Positions 55,740 to 64,000 of a stretch of DNA of 64,000 nucleotides are shown in pieces. The DNA is from Prevotella sp. Rep29 (GTDB lineage Bacteria > Bacteroidota > Bacteroidia > Bacteroidales > Bacteroidaceae). The position numbers and the translations under genes are program-made. The notes under the pieces are model-generated. The model worked only from the letters and a program-made list of their open reading frames with translations, did no database searches and was not told where the DNA came from. Within the stretch, counting starts at the first letter, position 1. Every line of letters starts with the position of its first letter. The DNA lies in NCBI RefSeq assembly GCF_019551475.1, contig NZ_CP047159.1, positions 1,178,001 through 1,242,000 on the forward strand, written 5' to 3'.

Positions 55740-57468
55740 AATACGCCAAGTGCCACTTTCGCTGAAAACCAGTCGGCAAAAAGTAGAGCGATTCTTGTCT
55801 GAGAATAATCTGAGATTGGACGAGCTCGACTATTATGCTGGCATCTTTCCGTTCCGAGAGGAGCAGTTGCTTGGTGGTGGCGGCTTGCAGCGCAATGTTA
55901 TCAAATGTATTGCCGTCAATGAGACGCTGCGTGAACACCAGATGGGACTTAAGTTGATTTCGCATCTGATTAATGTAGCAGTCAATAGCGGATATGAAAC
56001 GGTGCGTGTTTTCACGAAACCAGAGAACAAATACATCTTTGAAAGTATTGGCTTTTCTCTTGTAGGAACAGCACCAAAGGCGATTTTCATGGAAATCGGT
56101 CAGAACGGTATCAGCGCCTATTGCAAATATCTTTCCGTTCTCAAACGCGAGGGACGGAATGGTGTAATTGTAATGAATGCCAATCCTTTCACCAAAGGAC
56201 ACCGTTTCCTCATAGAGAAGGCATCGAAAGAGGTTGACAACCTGTATGTCATCGTTGTAAAAGAAGACCTTTCGCTCTTTTCTTATATGGAGCGAAAAGC
56301 GATGGTGGAGGCAGGTTGTAAGGACCTCGGCAATGTGGTCGTTTGTGACGGGAGTGACTACATTATCTCAGCACAGACGTTTCCGACCTACTTTTTGAAA
56401 GAATTGTCAGACGCATCCGACACTCAGATGAGTTTGGACCTGAATATTTTCGCTCACCATATTGCACACGCTTTGGATGCAAAGGTTCGTTTCGTGGGAA
56501 CTGAACCGACCGACCGATTGACGGGCAGATACAACGAACTGATGCGCGAAATTCTTCCGAACTATGAAATAGAGGTGATAGAGATTGACCGCATGTGCCA
56601 AGACGGTGGCGATATCGTCAGCGCTTCGGCCCTTAGACAGCATCTGGACAGCGGTTCTTTCTCGAAAGCAAAGGAGTTGGTTCCTCCCTCGACTGTTCCT
56701 TACCTGATTTCACGGCTGGCTTTGGATGCGCTGGAAGCAGAACTCTCCCTGACTCCCAAACCCGGACTTGTTGACAGAAAAGACAGTGGTGCTCATCAAG
56801 ATATGGACTACGAGCTCATGATGCGCAGTATTGCTGCACTCCGTCCTTATTTCAATCAACTGGCGTTGATGGGTTATAACGAAAAGATGCCAGAGGTGGA
56901 AGAAGTGATAAGTGTCGGACTGGCTGCTGAACAGGCGATGCTGAAAGCAACGTCGGGAGTGAACACCCATAAGGGAGCGCTGTTTGCATTGGGACTGACG
57001 ATTGTGGCAGCTGCCCATCTTGCATTCCAGAGAGGTGAGTTGGATTCCAAGCTGCTGCAGAAACACATATCGGAAATCGCCGAGCAGATACCATCAGCCA
57101 AGGAGACGCATGGAGCTGCTGTCGTTGAGCGTTATCAAATAGGCGGAGCACTTGCGGCAGCTCGCGATGGCTACCGGCAGTTGTTTGATGATTGGCTGCC
57201 ATGTCTGCAGGCGTTGAAAGACGCTCCGGATGGTCTGCACAAAACACTTTTGCGAGTGATGATGACCCTCGATGATACTAATGTATATTATCGCAAAGGA
57301 GCAGCAGCCGTCAAGATGATGAGGACAGCGGCAGGACAACTGCTGGAGGATTTCTCAATCGAAAAACTTGGAGAACTGAATGAAGGGTTTATTCATGAAA
57401 ACATCTCACCTGGAGGTTCGGCAGACATGCTTGCATTGACTATTTTCGTAAATTCAATATTATCTTAA
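55723..57468 (+). CDS. citCG: Fused citrate lyase ligase (CitC) and triphosphoribosyl-dephospho-CoA synthase (CitG)
   Basis: A 581-residue fusion. Residues 1-130 are a GNAT-like domain (GGGLQRNVIKCIAVNETLRE; KPENKYIFESIGF) and 140-325 the nucleotidyltransferase of [citrate (pro-3S)-lyase] ligase, with the HxGH-like NANPFTKGHRFLIEKA near 152; CitC acetylates the cofactor to switch the lyase on. From about 325 to the end is CitG (ALEAELSLTPKPGLVDRKDS; SGVNTHKGALFALGLTIVAA; NISPGGSADMLALTIF), which makes the cofactor precursor from dephospho-CoA and ATP. No stop or frame change separates them. CitC and CitG are usually separate; CitX-CitG fusions are the better known variant. Confidence 0.92.
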   Translation: MYDEFEIRQVPLSLKTSRQKVERFLSENNLRLDELDYYAGIFPFREEQLLGGGGLQRNVIKCIAVNETLREHQMGLKLISHLINVAVNSGYETVRVFTKPENKYIFESIGFSLVGTAPKAIFMEIGQNGISAYCKYLSVLKREGRNGVIVMNANPFTKGHRFLIEKASKEVDNLYVIVVKEDLSLFSYMERKAMVEAGCKDLGNVVVCDGSDYIISAQTFPTYFLKELSDASDTQMSLDLNIFAHHIAHALDAKVRFVGTEPTDRLTGRYNELMREILPNYEIEVIEIDRMCQDGGDIVSASALRQHLDSGSFSKAKELVPPSTVPYLISRLALDALEAELSLTPKPGLVDRKDSGAHQDMDYELMMRSIAALRPYFNQLALMGYNEKMPEVEEVISVGLAAEQAMLKATSGVNTHKGALFALGLTIVAAAHLAFQRGELDSKLLQKHISEIAEQIPSAKETHGAAVVERYQIGGALAAARDGYRQLFDDWLPCLQALKDAPDGLHKTLLRVMMTLDDTNVYYRKGAAAVKMMRTAAGQLLEDFSIEKLGELNEGFIHENISPGGSADMLALTIFVNSILS

Positions 57469-57499
57469 TACAAAATATTAACTTTTTAATCTTAAAATC

Positions 57500-59743
57500 A
57501 TGGTTGAACTAATCAAACAAGGAGTTTATCTACTCAACGGTTCAGAAATCGCAACGAATGCTGCGAATGTTCCTTCTCCAGACGACGCTCGGGAGAACAC
57601 CATCACTTATCAGATTCTCCGCGCACACGACGTGGAAGGCGGTAAGGGTAAGAAAATGCGTATCAAATTCGATGCGATGATGTCACACGACATCACTTAT
57701 GTGGGCATTATCCAGACGGCTCGCGCAAGCGGCTTGAAGAAATTCCCCATTCCTTACGCAATGACCAACTGTCATAACTCTCTCTGCGCCGTTGGTGGTA
57801 CCATCAACGAGGATGACCACGTGTTCGGTCTCTCCGCAGCAAAGAAATATGGCGGTATCTATGTGCCAGCCAATCAGGCAGTCATCCATCAGTATGCCCG
57901 TGAGGCAATGGTGAAGTGTGGTAACATGATTCTCGGTTCCGACAGCCATACGCGTTATGGTTCACTCGGAAACATGGGTGTCGGAGAAGGTGGTGGCGAG
58001 CTCGTTAAGCAGCTGTTGGAGAACACTTGGGACATCAATGCGCCTGAAGTGGTTCTCGTTTGGCTCGAGGGTGCGCCTCGCAAGGGTGTCGGTCCTCACG
58101 ACGTAGCTATCTCGCTCGTGAAGGCAGTCTTCGACAATGGTTTCGTGAAGAACAAAGTGTTGGAGTTTGCCGGTCCCGGCGTGAAAAATCTTCCGATTGA
58201 CTTCCGTAACGGTATCGATATCATGACGACGGAAACAACCTGCTTGAGCTCTATCTGGGTGACCGATGAGGAGGTGAAGCATCATTACGATATTCACTGC
58301 CGTCCCGAAGACTACAAAGAGTTGCAGCCGGGTGCGGTGGCTTACTATGACGGAATGATTCGCATCGACCTCTCTAAGCAGGAGTCAATGATTGCATTGC
58401 CGTTCCATCCGTCAAATGCCTATACCATTCACGAGTTGCAGGCAGATCCTGAGCGCATTCTCCGTGAAGTGGAAGAGGATGCTAAGAAGCGCTTCGGTGA
58501 TAAGATTTCTGTTGATTTGGTCAGCAAGGTTCAGAATGGTAAGGTGATGGCAGATCAGGGAATCATCGCCGGCTGTTCAGGAGGAACCTACGACAACCTC
58601 AGTGCTGCAGCTGCGATATTGAACGGCAAGTCTGTCGGCAATGATTATTTCACCATTTCTGCTTATCCGCAGTCAGTGCCAGTATATATGGCTACAACTC
58701 GAAATAAGATTGCCGAAGAACTGCTTGAGGCTGGTGTCGTGATTAAGCCGGCATTCTGCGGACCTTGCTTCGGTGCAGGTGATGTGCCGTCGAATAACGG
58801 TCTGAGTATCCGTCACACCACACGTAACTTCCCCAACCGTGAAGGTTCAAAACCTGGTCAGGGACAGATTTCGCTCGTGGCATTGATGGACGCACGTTCA
58901 ATTGCTGCAACAGCAGCTAACGGTGGCATTATCACAGCAGCTACTGATATTGATTTCGAGGATACACACAAGCCCTACGACTTCGATGCGAAGATTTATG
59001 AGCGCCGTGTTTATAATGGCTATGCGAAAGCAGATGACAGCCAGGAACTCAAATACGGTCCGAACATCAAAGACTGGCCTAAGATGTATCCGATGGAGGA
59101 GAACATGTTGCTCGAGTTGGCAGCAGTCATCCACGATCCGGTGACGACGACCGACGAGTTGATTCCTTCCGGTGAGACGTCAAGCTACCGCTCTAATCCG
59201 CTGAAACTTTCCGAGTTTGCACTGTCGCGCCGTGTACCGGAGTATGTTGGCATCAGCAAGCGCATACAGTCGGAAGACCTGGAGCGTCGTGCAGGTAATG
59301 TGCCTCAGAATGTCTGTGATGCGCTGGCGAAAGTTGGTGCTGATGCGAAGAATACTTCATTCGGTTCTTGCGTCTTCGCCAATCGTCCTGGTGACGGTTC
59401 TGCACGCGAGCAGGCAGCATCTTGCCAGAAAGTGCTTGGCGGTGATGCCAACATCTGCTATGAATATGCGACAAAACGCTATCGCAGCAACTGTATCAAC
59501 TGGGGTATCGTGCCGTTCACCATTGCACAGGAGACACCGTTCGACTATACCGCTGGTGATTTCGTGTTTATTCCCGGTATTCGCGAGGCAATTCTCGGAG
59601 GCAAAGAGGAAATTGATGCGAAGGTTATCACAGCCAATGGCGTGAAAGACATCCACCTCTTCTTCCAGAACCTGACTGCCGACGAGCGTCAGATTCTTGC
59701 CGACGGCTGTCTGATGAACTACTATGCTGCACAGCGCAAATAA
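57500..59743 (+). CDS. acnA: Aconitate hydratase
   Basis: A 747-residue iron-sulfur enzyme interconverting citrate and isocitrate. Ligand cysteines are visible in TTETTCLSSIWVT near residue 246 and KPAFCGPCFGAGDVPSNNG near 417-424. Substrate-binding segments include MILGSDSHTRYGSLGNMGVG near 146, FANRPGDGSAREQAASCQKV and INWGIVPFTIA in the swivelling C-terminal domain. The length fits the Bacteroidetes mitochondrial-like aconitases rather than E. coli AcnB. It starts 31 bases after citCG with no terminator between, so it belongs to the riboswitch operon. Confidence 0.93.
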   Translation: MVELIKQGVYLLNGSEIATNAANVPSPDDARENTITYQILRAHDVEGGKGKKMRIKFDAMMSHDITYVGIIQTARASGLKKFPIPYAMTNCHNSLCAVGGTINEDDHVFGLSAAKKYGGIYVPANQAVIHQYAREAMVKCGNMILGSDSHTRYGSLGNMGVGEGGGELVKQLLENTWDINAPEVVLVWLEGAPRKGVGPHDVAISLVKAVFDNGFVKNKVLEFAGPGVKNLPIDFRNGIDIMTTETTCLSSIWVTDEEVKHHYDIHCRPEDYKELQPGAVAYYDGMIRIDLSKQESMIALPFHPSNAYTIHELQADPERILREVEEDAKKRFGDKISVDLVSKVQNGKVMADQGIIAGCSGGTYDNLSAAAAILNGKSVGNDYFTISAYPQSVPVYMATTRNKIAEELLEAGVVIKPAFCGPCFGAGDVPSNNGLSIRHTTRNFPNREGSKPGQGQISLVALMDARSIAATAANGGIITAATDIDFEDTHKPYDFDAKIYERRVYNGYAKADDSQELKYGPNIKDWPKMYPMEENMLLELAAVIHDPVTTTDELIPSGETSSYRSNPLKLSEFALSRRVPEYVGISKRIQSEDLERRAGNVPQNVCDALAKVGADAKNTSFGSCVFANRPGDGSAREQAASCQKVLGGDANICYEYATKRYRSNCINWGIVPFTIAQETPFDYTAGDFVFIPGIREAILGGKEEIDAKVITANGVKDIHLFFQNLTADERQILADGCLMNYYAAQRK

Positions 59744-59782
59744 AAGAAACAATCAATTATCAACAAATAACAATTAAAGAAA

Positions 59783-61000
59783 ATGGATACAAAGAAAATT
59801 CAAATGACCACTCCATTGGTAGAGATGGATGGTGACGAGATGACCAGAATCCTCTGGAAAATGATTAAGGACGAGCTGATTCTCCCGTTCGTGGATCTGA
59901 AAACAGAATACTACGACCTCGGTCTTCCTAAGCGTGACGAGACACGCGACCAGATTACTGTTGACTCGGCTGAGGCAACGAAGAAGTATGGTGTGGCTGT
60001 GAAGTGTGCGACCATTACGCCGAACCATCAGCGTATGGACGAATACAAGCTCCATGAAATGTGGAAGAGCCCTAACGGAACGATTCGTTCGATTCTCGAC
60101 GGTACTGTTTTCCGTACACCAATCACCATTCCTTCCATCAAACCGGCAGTGAAAAACTGGGAAAAGCCGATTACCATTGCCCGTCATGCTTACGGTGACG
60201 TTTACAAGAGCGTAGAAATTCGCGTGACAGAACCGGGTACTGCCAAGATGGTTTTCGAAGGTGAGAGTGGCAAGAAAGAAGAAGTGGTTATCCACAATTT
60301 CAAGGGCGAAGGTGTGCTTCAGGGCATGCACAACACCGACAAGTCTATCCGCTCGTTTGCACATAGCTGCTTCAAGTTCGCGCTCGACACAAACCAAGAC
60401 GTTTGGTTCTCAACAAAAGACACGATATCAAAGAAATACGATGCACAGTTCAAGATTATCTTTGAGGAAGTGTTTGAGGAATATAAAGCTGAATTTGAGA
60501 AGAAAGGACTCGAGTATTTCTATACGCTTATCGACGATGCTGTGGCACGTGTTATCCGTTCTAAGGGTGGTTACATCTGGGCATGTAAGAACTATGACGG
60601 TGACGTGATGAGCGATATGGTTTCTACCGCATTCGGTTCACTCGCCATGATGACGAGCGTCCTCGTAAGCCCGGACGGAAAATACGAGTATGAGGCTGCG
60701 CACGGAACCGTTACGCGCCACTACTACAAATATCTCAAGGGTGAAGAGACATCGACCAACCCGATGGCTACCATCTTCGCATGGACAGGTGCCTTGCGCA
60801 AGCGTGGTGAACTGGATGGCATCAACGAGCTCGTGAACTTCGCCAATCAGTTGGAAGGCGCATGTTTCGACACACTCAACGAGGGAATCGTGACCAAAGA
60901 CCTTGTGAACCTGATGGAAGGAATTACTCCGACAGCAGTCAACTCTGCTGGCTTCATCGGTGCTATCCGCGAGCGTCTTGAGAAGCGTCTGGCAAACTAA
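59783..61000 (+). CDS. icd: NADP-dependent isocitrate dehydrogenase
   Basis: A 405-residue enzyme of the eukaryote-like (type II) isocitrate dehydrogenase subfamily, which decarboxylates isocitrate to 2-oxoglutarate with NADP. Family motifs: TPLVEMDGDEMTRILWKMIK (residues 9-28), CATITPNHQRMDEYKLHEMW, the substrate loop PNGTIRSILDGTVFRTPI near 96-113, IARHAYGDVYKSVE, ACKNYDGDVMSDMVSTAFGS and YEAAHGTVTRHYYKY, with the NADP-type pocket. It lies 39 bases after aconitase and is the last gene before the terminator at 61017. Together with aconitase it leads from citrate to glutamate precursors and NADPH. Confidence 0.94.
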   Translation: MDTKKIQMTTPLVEMDGDEMTRILWKMIKDELILPFVDLKTEYYDLGLPKRDETRDQITVDSAEATKKYGVAVKCATITPNHQRMDEYKLHEMWKSPNGTIRSILDGTVFRTPITIPSIKPAVKNWEKPITIARHAYGDVYKSVEIRVTEPGTAKMVFEGESGKKEEVVIHNFKGEGVLQGMHNTDKSIRSFAHSCFKFALDTNQDVWFSTKDTISKKYDAQFKIIFEEVFEEYKAEFEKKGLEYFYTLIDDAVARVIRSKGGYIWACKNYDGDVMSDMVSTAFGSLAMMTSVLVSPDGKYEYEAAHGTVTRHYYKYLKGEETSTNPMATIFAWTGALRKRGELDGINELVNFANQLEGACFDTLNEGIVTKDLVNLMEGITPTAVNSAGFIGAIRERLEKRLAN

Positions 61001-61016
61001 AGTAATGACTGGAAAG

Positions 61017-61050
61017 ACTGCCAAAGGGTGCAAGTCCTTGGCAGTTTTTC
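61017..61050 (+). terminator. Intrinsic terminator of the citrate lyase-aconitase-icd operon
   Basis: ACTGCCAA (61017-61024) pairs with TTGGCAGT (61038-61045), extended inside by GG/CC, and is followed by TTTTC. It closes the seven-gene operon 16 bases after icd. Confidence 0.88.
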
Positions 61051-61083
61051 TTGTTTTGTTTACGCTCATTACTAAAAAAGTGC

Positions 61084-61091
61084 TACCTTTG
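61084..61091 (+). promoter_or_regulatory. -7 box of the Nfn/GltD-like gene
   Basis: TACCTTTG followed by GCAC fits the -7 consensus and lies 33 bases before the ATG at 61124. A TTTG at 61055-61058 is 25 bases away, longer than typical. Confidence 0.55.
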
Positions 61092-61123
61092 CACGTCGTT
61101 TAGTAAATAAGTAACATGGCATT

Positions 61124-63484
61124 ATGAATAAGATTGTACGAAAGGAGCAATTCTCTGAGAAAGTTTTTTTGCTTGAAGTGGAGGCTCCGCTGATTGCGAA
61201 AAGTAGGAAAGCCGGTAATTTTGTCATCGTGCGCGTTGGTAAAAAGGGTGAGCGGGTGCCGCTGACCATAGCCGATGCCGACATCAACAAAGGCACCATC
61301 ACGTTGGTAGTGCAGGCGGTCGGGCTTTCTACCACCAAACTCTGTGCACTGAACGAGGGCGACTTGATTGATGATGTCGTAGGACCGTTGGGTAATCCGA
61401 CACATATCGAGAAGTTCGGAACCGTGCTTTGTGCAGGCGGTGGAGTAGGTGTAGCCCCGATGCTGCCGATTATCAAGGCGCTGAAAGAGGCGGGCAACCG
61501 CGTGCTTTCCGTCTTGGCAGGAAGAAGTAAAGACCTCATTATCCTCGAAAACGAAGTACGTAAGTATAGCGACAAGGTGGTCATCATGACCGACGACGGC
61601 TCGTATGGCGAGAAAGGTGTCGTGACAGTAGGAATGGAAAAGCTCATTAATGAAGAGCATGTCGATAAGGCGTTCGCCATTGGACCGGCCATCATGATGA
61701 AGTTCTGCTGTCTGCTTACGCAGAAATACAACATCCCCACCGACGTTTCGCTCAATACCATCATGGTTGACGGAACGGGAATGTGCGGCGCGTGCCGACT
61801 GACTATCGGCGGAAAGACAAAGTTTGTCTGCATCGACGGACCTGAGTTTGATGGATTCCAGGTTGATTGGGACGAGATGTTCAAGCGCATGGGCACCTTC
61901 AAGCGGGTGGAAGCCGAAGACATGAAAAACCTTCAGGCGCATATTGACAGCGTCCAACCGCAAGCCGCTGCCGAAAAGACTTCCCATGGAGTGGAGGAGA
62001 GCACGGCAGCCTGTGGCGGTCAATGCACTATTGAGGAGCTGACCGACCGCGACGCCGCATGGCGAAAGGAATTGCGCGCATCGATGAAACCGAAAGAGCG
62101 CACGCAGATTGCGCGTGTCATCATGCCCGAACTTGACCCGGAATATCGTTCGAAGACACGTCTGGAAGAGGTGAACACCGGTCTGACCAAAGAGATGGCG
62201 ATGACCGAAGCCAAGCGCTGTCTCGACTGTGCAAAGCCGACGTGCGTGGAAGGCTGTCCTGTCAATATCAACATCCCATCGTTCATTAAGAATATAGAGC
62301 GCGGAGACTTCCTCTCGGCAGCCAAGGTGCTCAAAAACACATCCGCACTTCCAGCAGTCTGCGGTCGCGTTTGCCCGCAGGAGAAGCAGTGCGAGAGCAA
62401 GTGTATTCATCTGAAGATGAACGAACCAGCTGTCGCTATCGGGTATCTGGAGCGTTTCGCTGCCGACTATGAGCGCGAAAGCGGACAGATGTCTGTTCCC
62501 GAGATTGCCCCGGCAAACGGCATGAAGATTGCTGTCGTGGGTTCAGGACCAGCAGGACTTTCATTCGCCGGCGATATGATTAAGAAGGGATATGACGTGT
62601 ATGTGTTTGAAGCATTGCACGAAATCGGCGGTGTCTTGAAATACGGAATTCCCGAATTCCGTCTGCCGAACGCTATCGTTGACGTGGAAATAGAAAACCT
62701 CAAGAAGATGGGTGTGCATTTCCAGACCGACGTGATTGTCGGAAAGACCATCAGCGTCAGCGAACTCGAGGCTGAAGGATTCAAAGGAATCTTCGTGGGT
62801 TCGGGCGCCGGACTGCCCAATTTCATGAACATTCCCGGCGAGAACGCCATCAACATCATGTCGTCAAATGAGTATCTCACGCGTGTCAACCTGATGGATG
62901 CAGCAAGCGAGACCACCGATACGCCCATCAACAAAGCCAAGCACGTGCTCGTGGTGGGTGGCGGAAACACGGCGATGGACTCCTGTCGCACGGCGAAACG
63001 GCTCGGTGCTGACGTGACACTCGTTTACCGGCGCTCTGAAGAAGAGATGCCCGCACGCCTCGAGGAGGTGAAACATGCGAAAGAAGAGGGCATCGACTTC
63101 CTCACGTTGCATAATCCCATCGAATACATTGCCGACGAGAACGGAGCCGTAAAAGCTGCCGTGCTGCAGGTGATGGAGTTGGGAGAGCCTGACGAGAGCG
63201 GTCGCCGGAGCCCCGTTCCTGTGGAAGGGAAGACGGTCACGCTGGATGTTGACCAGGTGGTAGTTGCCGTAGGCGTGTCGCCGAACCCGTTGGTTCCGAA
63301 GTCAATCGAAGGACTTGAACTCGGCAGGAAGAACACGATTGCCGTGAACGACGAGATGCGGAGCTCGATTCCGACCATCTATGCCGGCGGCGATATCGTG
63401 CGCGGCGGTGCAACGGTCATCCTCGCCATGGGTGACGGACGACGGGCGGCACTCAATATGGACCGTCAGCTGAGCGGAAAATAA
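61124..63484 (+). CDS. Fused NfnA/NfnB-like ferredoxin-NADP oxidoreductase (annotated in relatives as glutamate synthase)
   Basis: A 786-residue flavoprotein. Residues 1-280 are a dihydroorotate-dehydrogenase-B-type FAD/NAD reductase with a [2Fe-2S] site (GTGMCGACRLTIGGKTKFVC, residues 217-236). Residues from about 330 are GltD-like: a four-cysteine iron-sulfur motif (RCLDCAKPTCVEGCPVNIN near 364) and ALPAVCGRVCPQEKQCESKC, an FAD loop VVGSGPAGLSFAGDM near 470 and an NADP loop VVGGGNTAMDSCRTAKRLGA near 608. This is the layout of SudB-SudA/NfnAB in one chain. Relatives are often called glutamate synthase, but the glutamine amidotransferase and GltB parts are absent; an electron-bifurcating NADH/ferredoxin/NADPH role is more likely. 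It has its own promoter and terminator. Confidence 0.85.
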   Translation: MNKIVRKEQFSEKVFLLEVEAPLIAKSRKAGNFVIVRVGKKGERVPLTIADADINKGTITLVVQAVGLSTTKLCALNEGDLIDDVVGPLGNPTHIEKFGTVLCAGGGVGVAPMLPIIKALKEAGNRVLSVLAGRSKDLIILENEVRKYSDKVVIMTDDGSYGEKGVVTVGMEKLINEEHVDKAFAIGPAIMMKFCCLLTQKYNIPTDVSLNTIMVDGTGMCGACRLTIGGKTKFVCIDGPEFDGFQVDWDEMFKRMGTFKRVEAEDMKNLQAHIDSVQPQAAAEKTSHGVEESTAACGGQCTIEELTDRDAAWRKELRASMKPKERTQIARVIMPELDPEYRSKTRLEEVNTGLTKEMAMTEAKRCLDCAKPTCVEGCPVNINIPSFIKNIERGDFLSAAKVLKNTSALPAVCGRVCPQEKQCESKCIHLKMNEPAVAIGYLERFAADYERESGQMSVPEIAPANGMKIAVVGSGPAGLSFAGDMIKKGYDVYVFEALHEIGGVLKYGIPEFRLPNAIVDVEIENLKKMGVHFQTDVIVGKTISVSELEAEGFKGIFVGSGAGLPNFMNIPGENAINIMSSNEYLTRVNLMDAASETTDTPINKAKHVLVVGGGNTAMDSCRTAKRLGADVTLVYRRSEEEMPARLEEVKHAKEEGIDFLTLHNPIEYIADENGAVKAAVLQVMELGEPDESGRRSPVPVEGKTVTLDVDQVVVAVGVSPNPLVPKSIEGLELGRKNTIAVNDEMRSSIPTIYAGGDIVRGGATVILAMGDGRRAALNMDRQLSGK

Positions 63485-63511
63485 ACGATATAACATCGTT
63501 ACACTGAAACG

Positions 63512-63550
63512 ACCTGCATCGCTTTTTTATGGAGCGGTGCAGGTTTTTTC
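63512..63550 (+). terminator. Intrinsic terminator after the Nfn/GltD-like gene
   Basis: ACCTGCATCGC (63512-63522) pairs with GCGGTGCAGGT (63534-63544), one G-T pair, followed by TTTTTT. The stretch 63551-63707 has no recognised feature. Confidence 0.9.
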
Positions 63551-63707
63551 GTGATATTGGCAGAAAAAACACTGTTTGCAGTGGTGGCAAAAATGGAAAA
63601 CAGGACTGCAAAAAGGTCGCAAGACGGAGTGCAAAATGTCATTTTCTTTTTACAAAAATCAGGGTCTGGAATGCTGAAATTTCCGGAGTAATATTTATGC
63701 GTAGAAC

Positions 63708-63836
63708 TGTATAAAAATACAGGTTAAACTTTCGTTTTCCAAAAGTTCAACTTTTGGAAACGACTTTCCAATATTTTGATTATCAGTTGTTTACGAAAGC
63801 GAATATGAAACGTGATGCACTGCATAAAAATACAAA
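63708..63836 (+). repeat. Dispersed AAAGTTnAACTTT element, copy E (single palindrome)
   Basis: It starts TGTATAAAAATACAGG, continues AACTTTCGTTTTCC and AAAAGTTCAACTTTTGG, then shares CAATATTTTGATTATCAG-like and GTTGTTTACGAAA words with copy A, and ends TGCATAAAAATACAA. Only one of the usual four or more palindromes is present, so it looks like a contracted copy. Confidence 0.7.
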
Positions 63837-63949
63837 AGTGCATGTTGCTTAATAGGGCAATTATTCTCATTTCTTTACAAAACAAACAGGATGTTACTTC
63901 ATCGGGTTAATTTCTTTGTCAGGCGGACTTATAATTCGGATATTTTGCC

Positions 63950-63957
63950 TAACTTTG
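63950..63957 (+). promoter_or_regulatory. -7 box at the right edge of the window
   Basis: TAACTTTG fits TAnnTTTG and lies 23 bases before an ATG at 63981. No TTTG at a normal spacing was seen. Confidence 0.45.
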
Positions 63958-63980
63958 TGGGCGAAAAGATTGTTTAGCGT

Positions 63981-64000
63981 ATGGAAAATAATGATTTGAA
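63981..64000 (+). CDS. Start of a gene cut by the window end
   Basis: ATG followed by five codons (MENNDL) at the window edge, correctly placed behind the -7 box at 63950. Nothing can be said about the product. Confidence 0.35.

Noticed and set aside
61124..63484. Glutamate synthase small subunit
   Set aside because: The GltD-like half is fused to a DHODH-B-type reductase and no GltB is nearby, so the Nfn-like description is preferred.

Overview
The window is a 64 kb stretch of a Bacteroidales chromosome, most likely from Prevotellaceae. The lineage call rests on several things seen here: a SusC/SusD pair, many glycoside hydrolases, GldE, a three-gene proton-translocating transhydrogenase, and a promoter consensus of TTTG, 18-20 bases, TAnnTTTG in front of many genes, with no consistent Shine-Dalgarno. 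The species is not determined. No rRNA, tRNA, CRISPR array, transposase or prophage gene was recognised.

Region 1 (1-15848) is mostly housekeeping. It holds ssb-gldE-phosphopantetheinyl transferase (+), DedA and glnS (-), a secreted M15-like DUF5715 protein (+), and a tight minus-strand operon ftsE-lysC-two glycosyltransferases-fbp (12210 to 5966). After these come DUF4491-rlmH (-), a phosphoglucomutase/phosphomannomutase (+) and a frameshifted four-helix-bundle gene flanked by two 9-bp-unit inverted arrays.

Region 2 (15960-25230) is a duplicated transcription unit. Each copy has a similar leader, a giant secreted leucine-rich-repeat protein, a small acidic protein without a signal peptide, and a near-identical terminator. 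The 1.2 kb between the copies is packed with repeats, including about eight copies of a 55-bp minisatellite.

Region 3 (25285-29005) has an IMPACT-family gene facing the pntA1-pntA2-pntB operon. Region 4 (29404-51935) is glycan-degrading. A five-gene minus-strand operon encodes GH92, GH29, a DUF4838 protein, GH2 and GH3. A susC-susD transcription unit and a separate GH97 gene follow. An AT-rich island with an AAA ATPase and an unknown secreted protein lies between the hydrolases and susCD.

Region 5 (52121-61050) is the most striking. A consensus promoter and a well-formed cobalamin riboswitch precede seven co-directional genes: citD, citE, citF, citX, a citC-citG fusion, aconitase and NADP-isocitrate dehydrogenase, closed by an intrinsic terminator. 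This suggests that citrate lyase, its full activation machinery and the citrate-to-2-oxoglutarate branch rise when B12 is scarce. A fused NfnAB/GltD-like flavoprotein with its own promoter and terminator follows. The last bases start a new gene.

Intergenic DNA is unusually structured. At least four repeat families recur: (a) elements of about 217 bp built of AAAGTTnAACTTT palindromes between ATAAATAT-rich ends; (b) GTCYTTARR 9-bp tandem arrays, several in 5' leaders; (c) CTGGGAnnn 9-bp arrays; (d) a CCCTCCC/GGGAGGG hairpin followed by a GCCTGACGG motif, whose inverse forms the 55-bp minisatellite. Promoter-containing segments are also duplicated upstream of ftsE and the GH92 operon.
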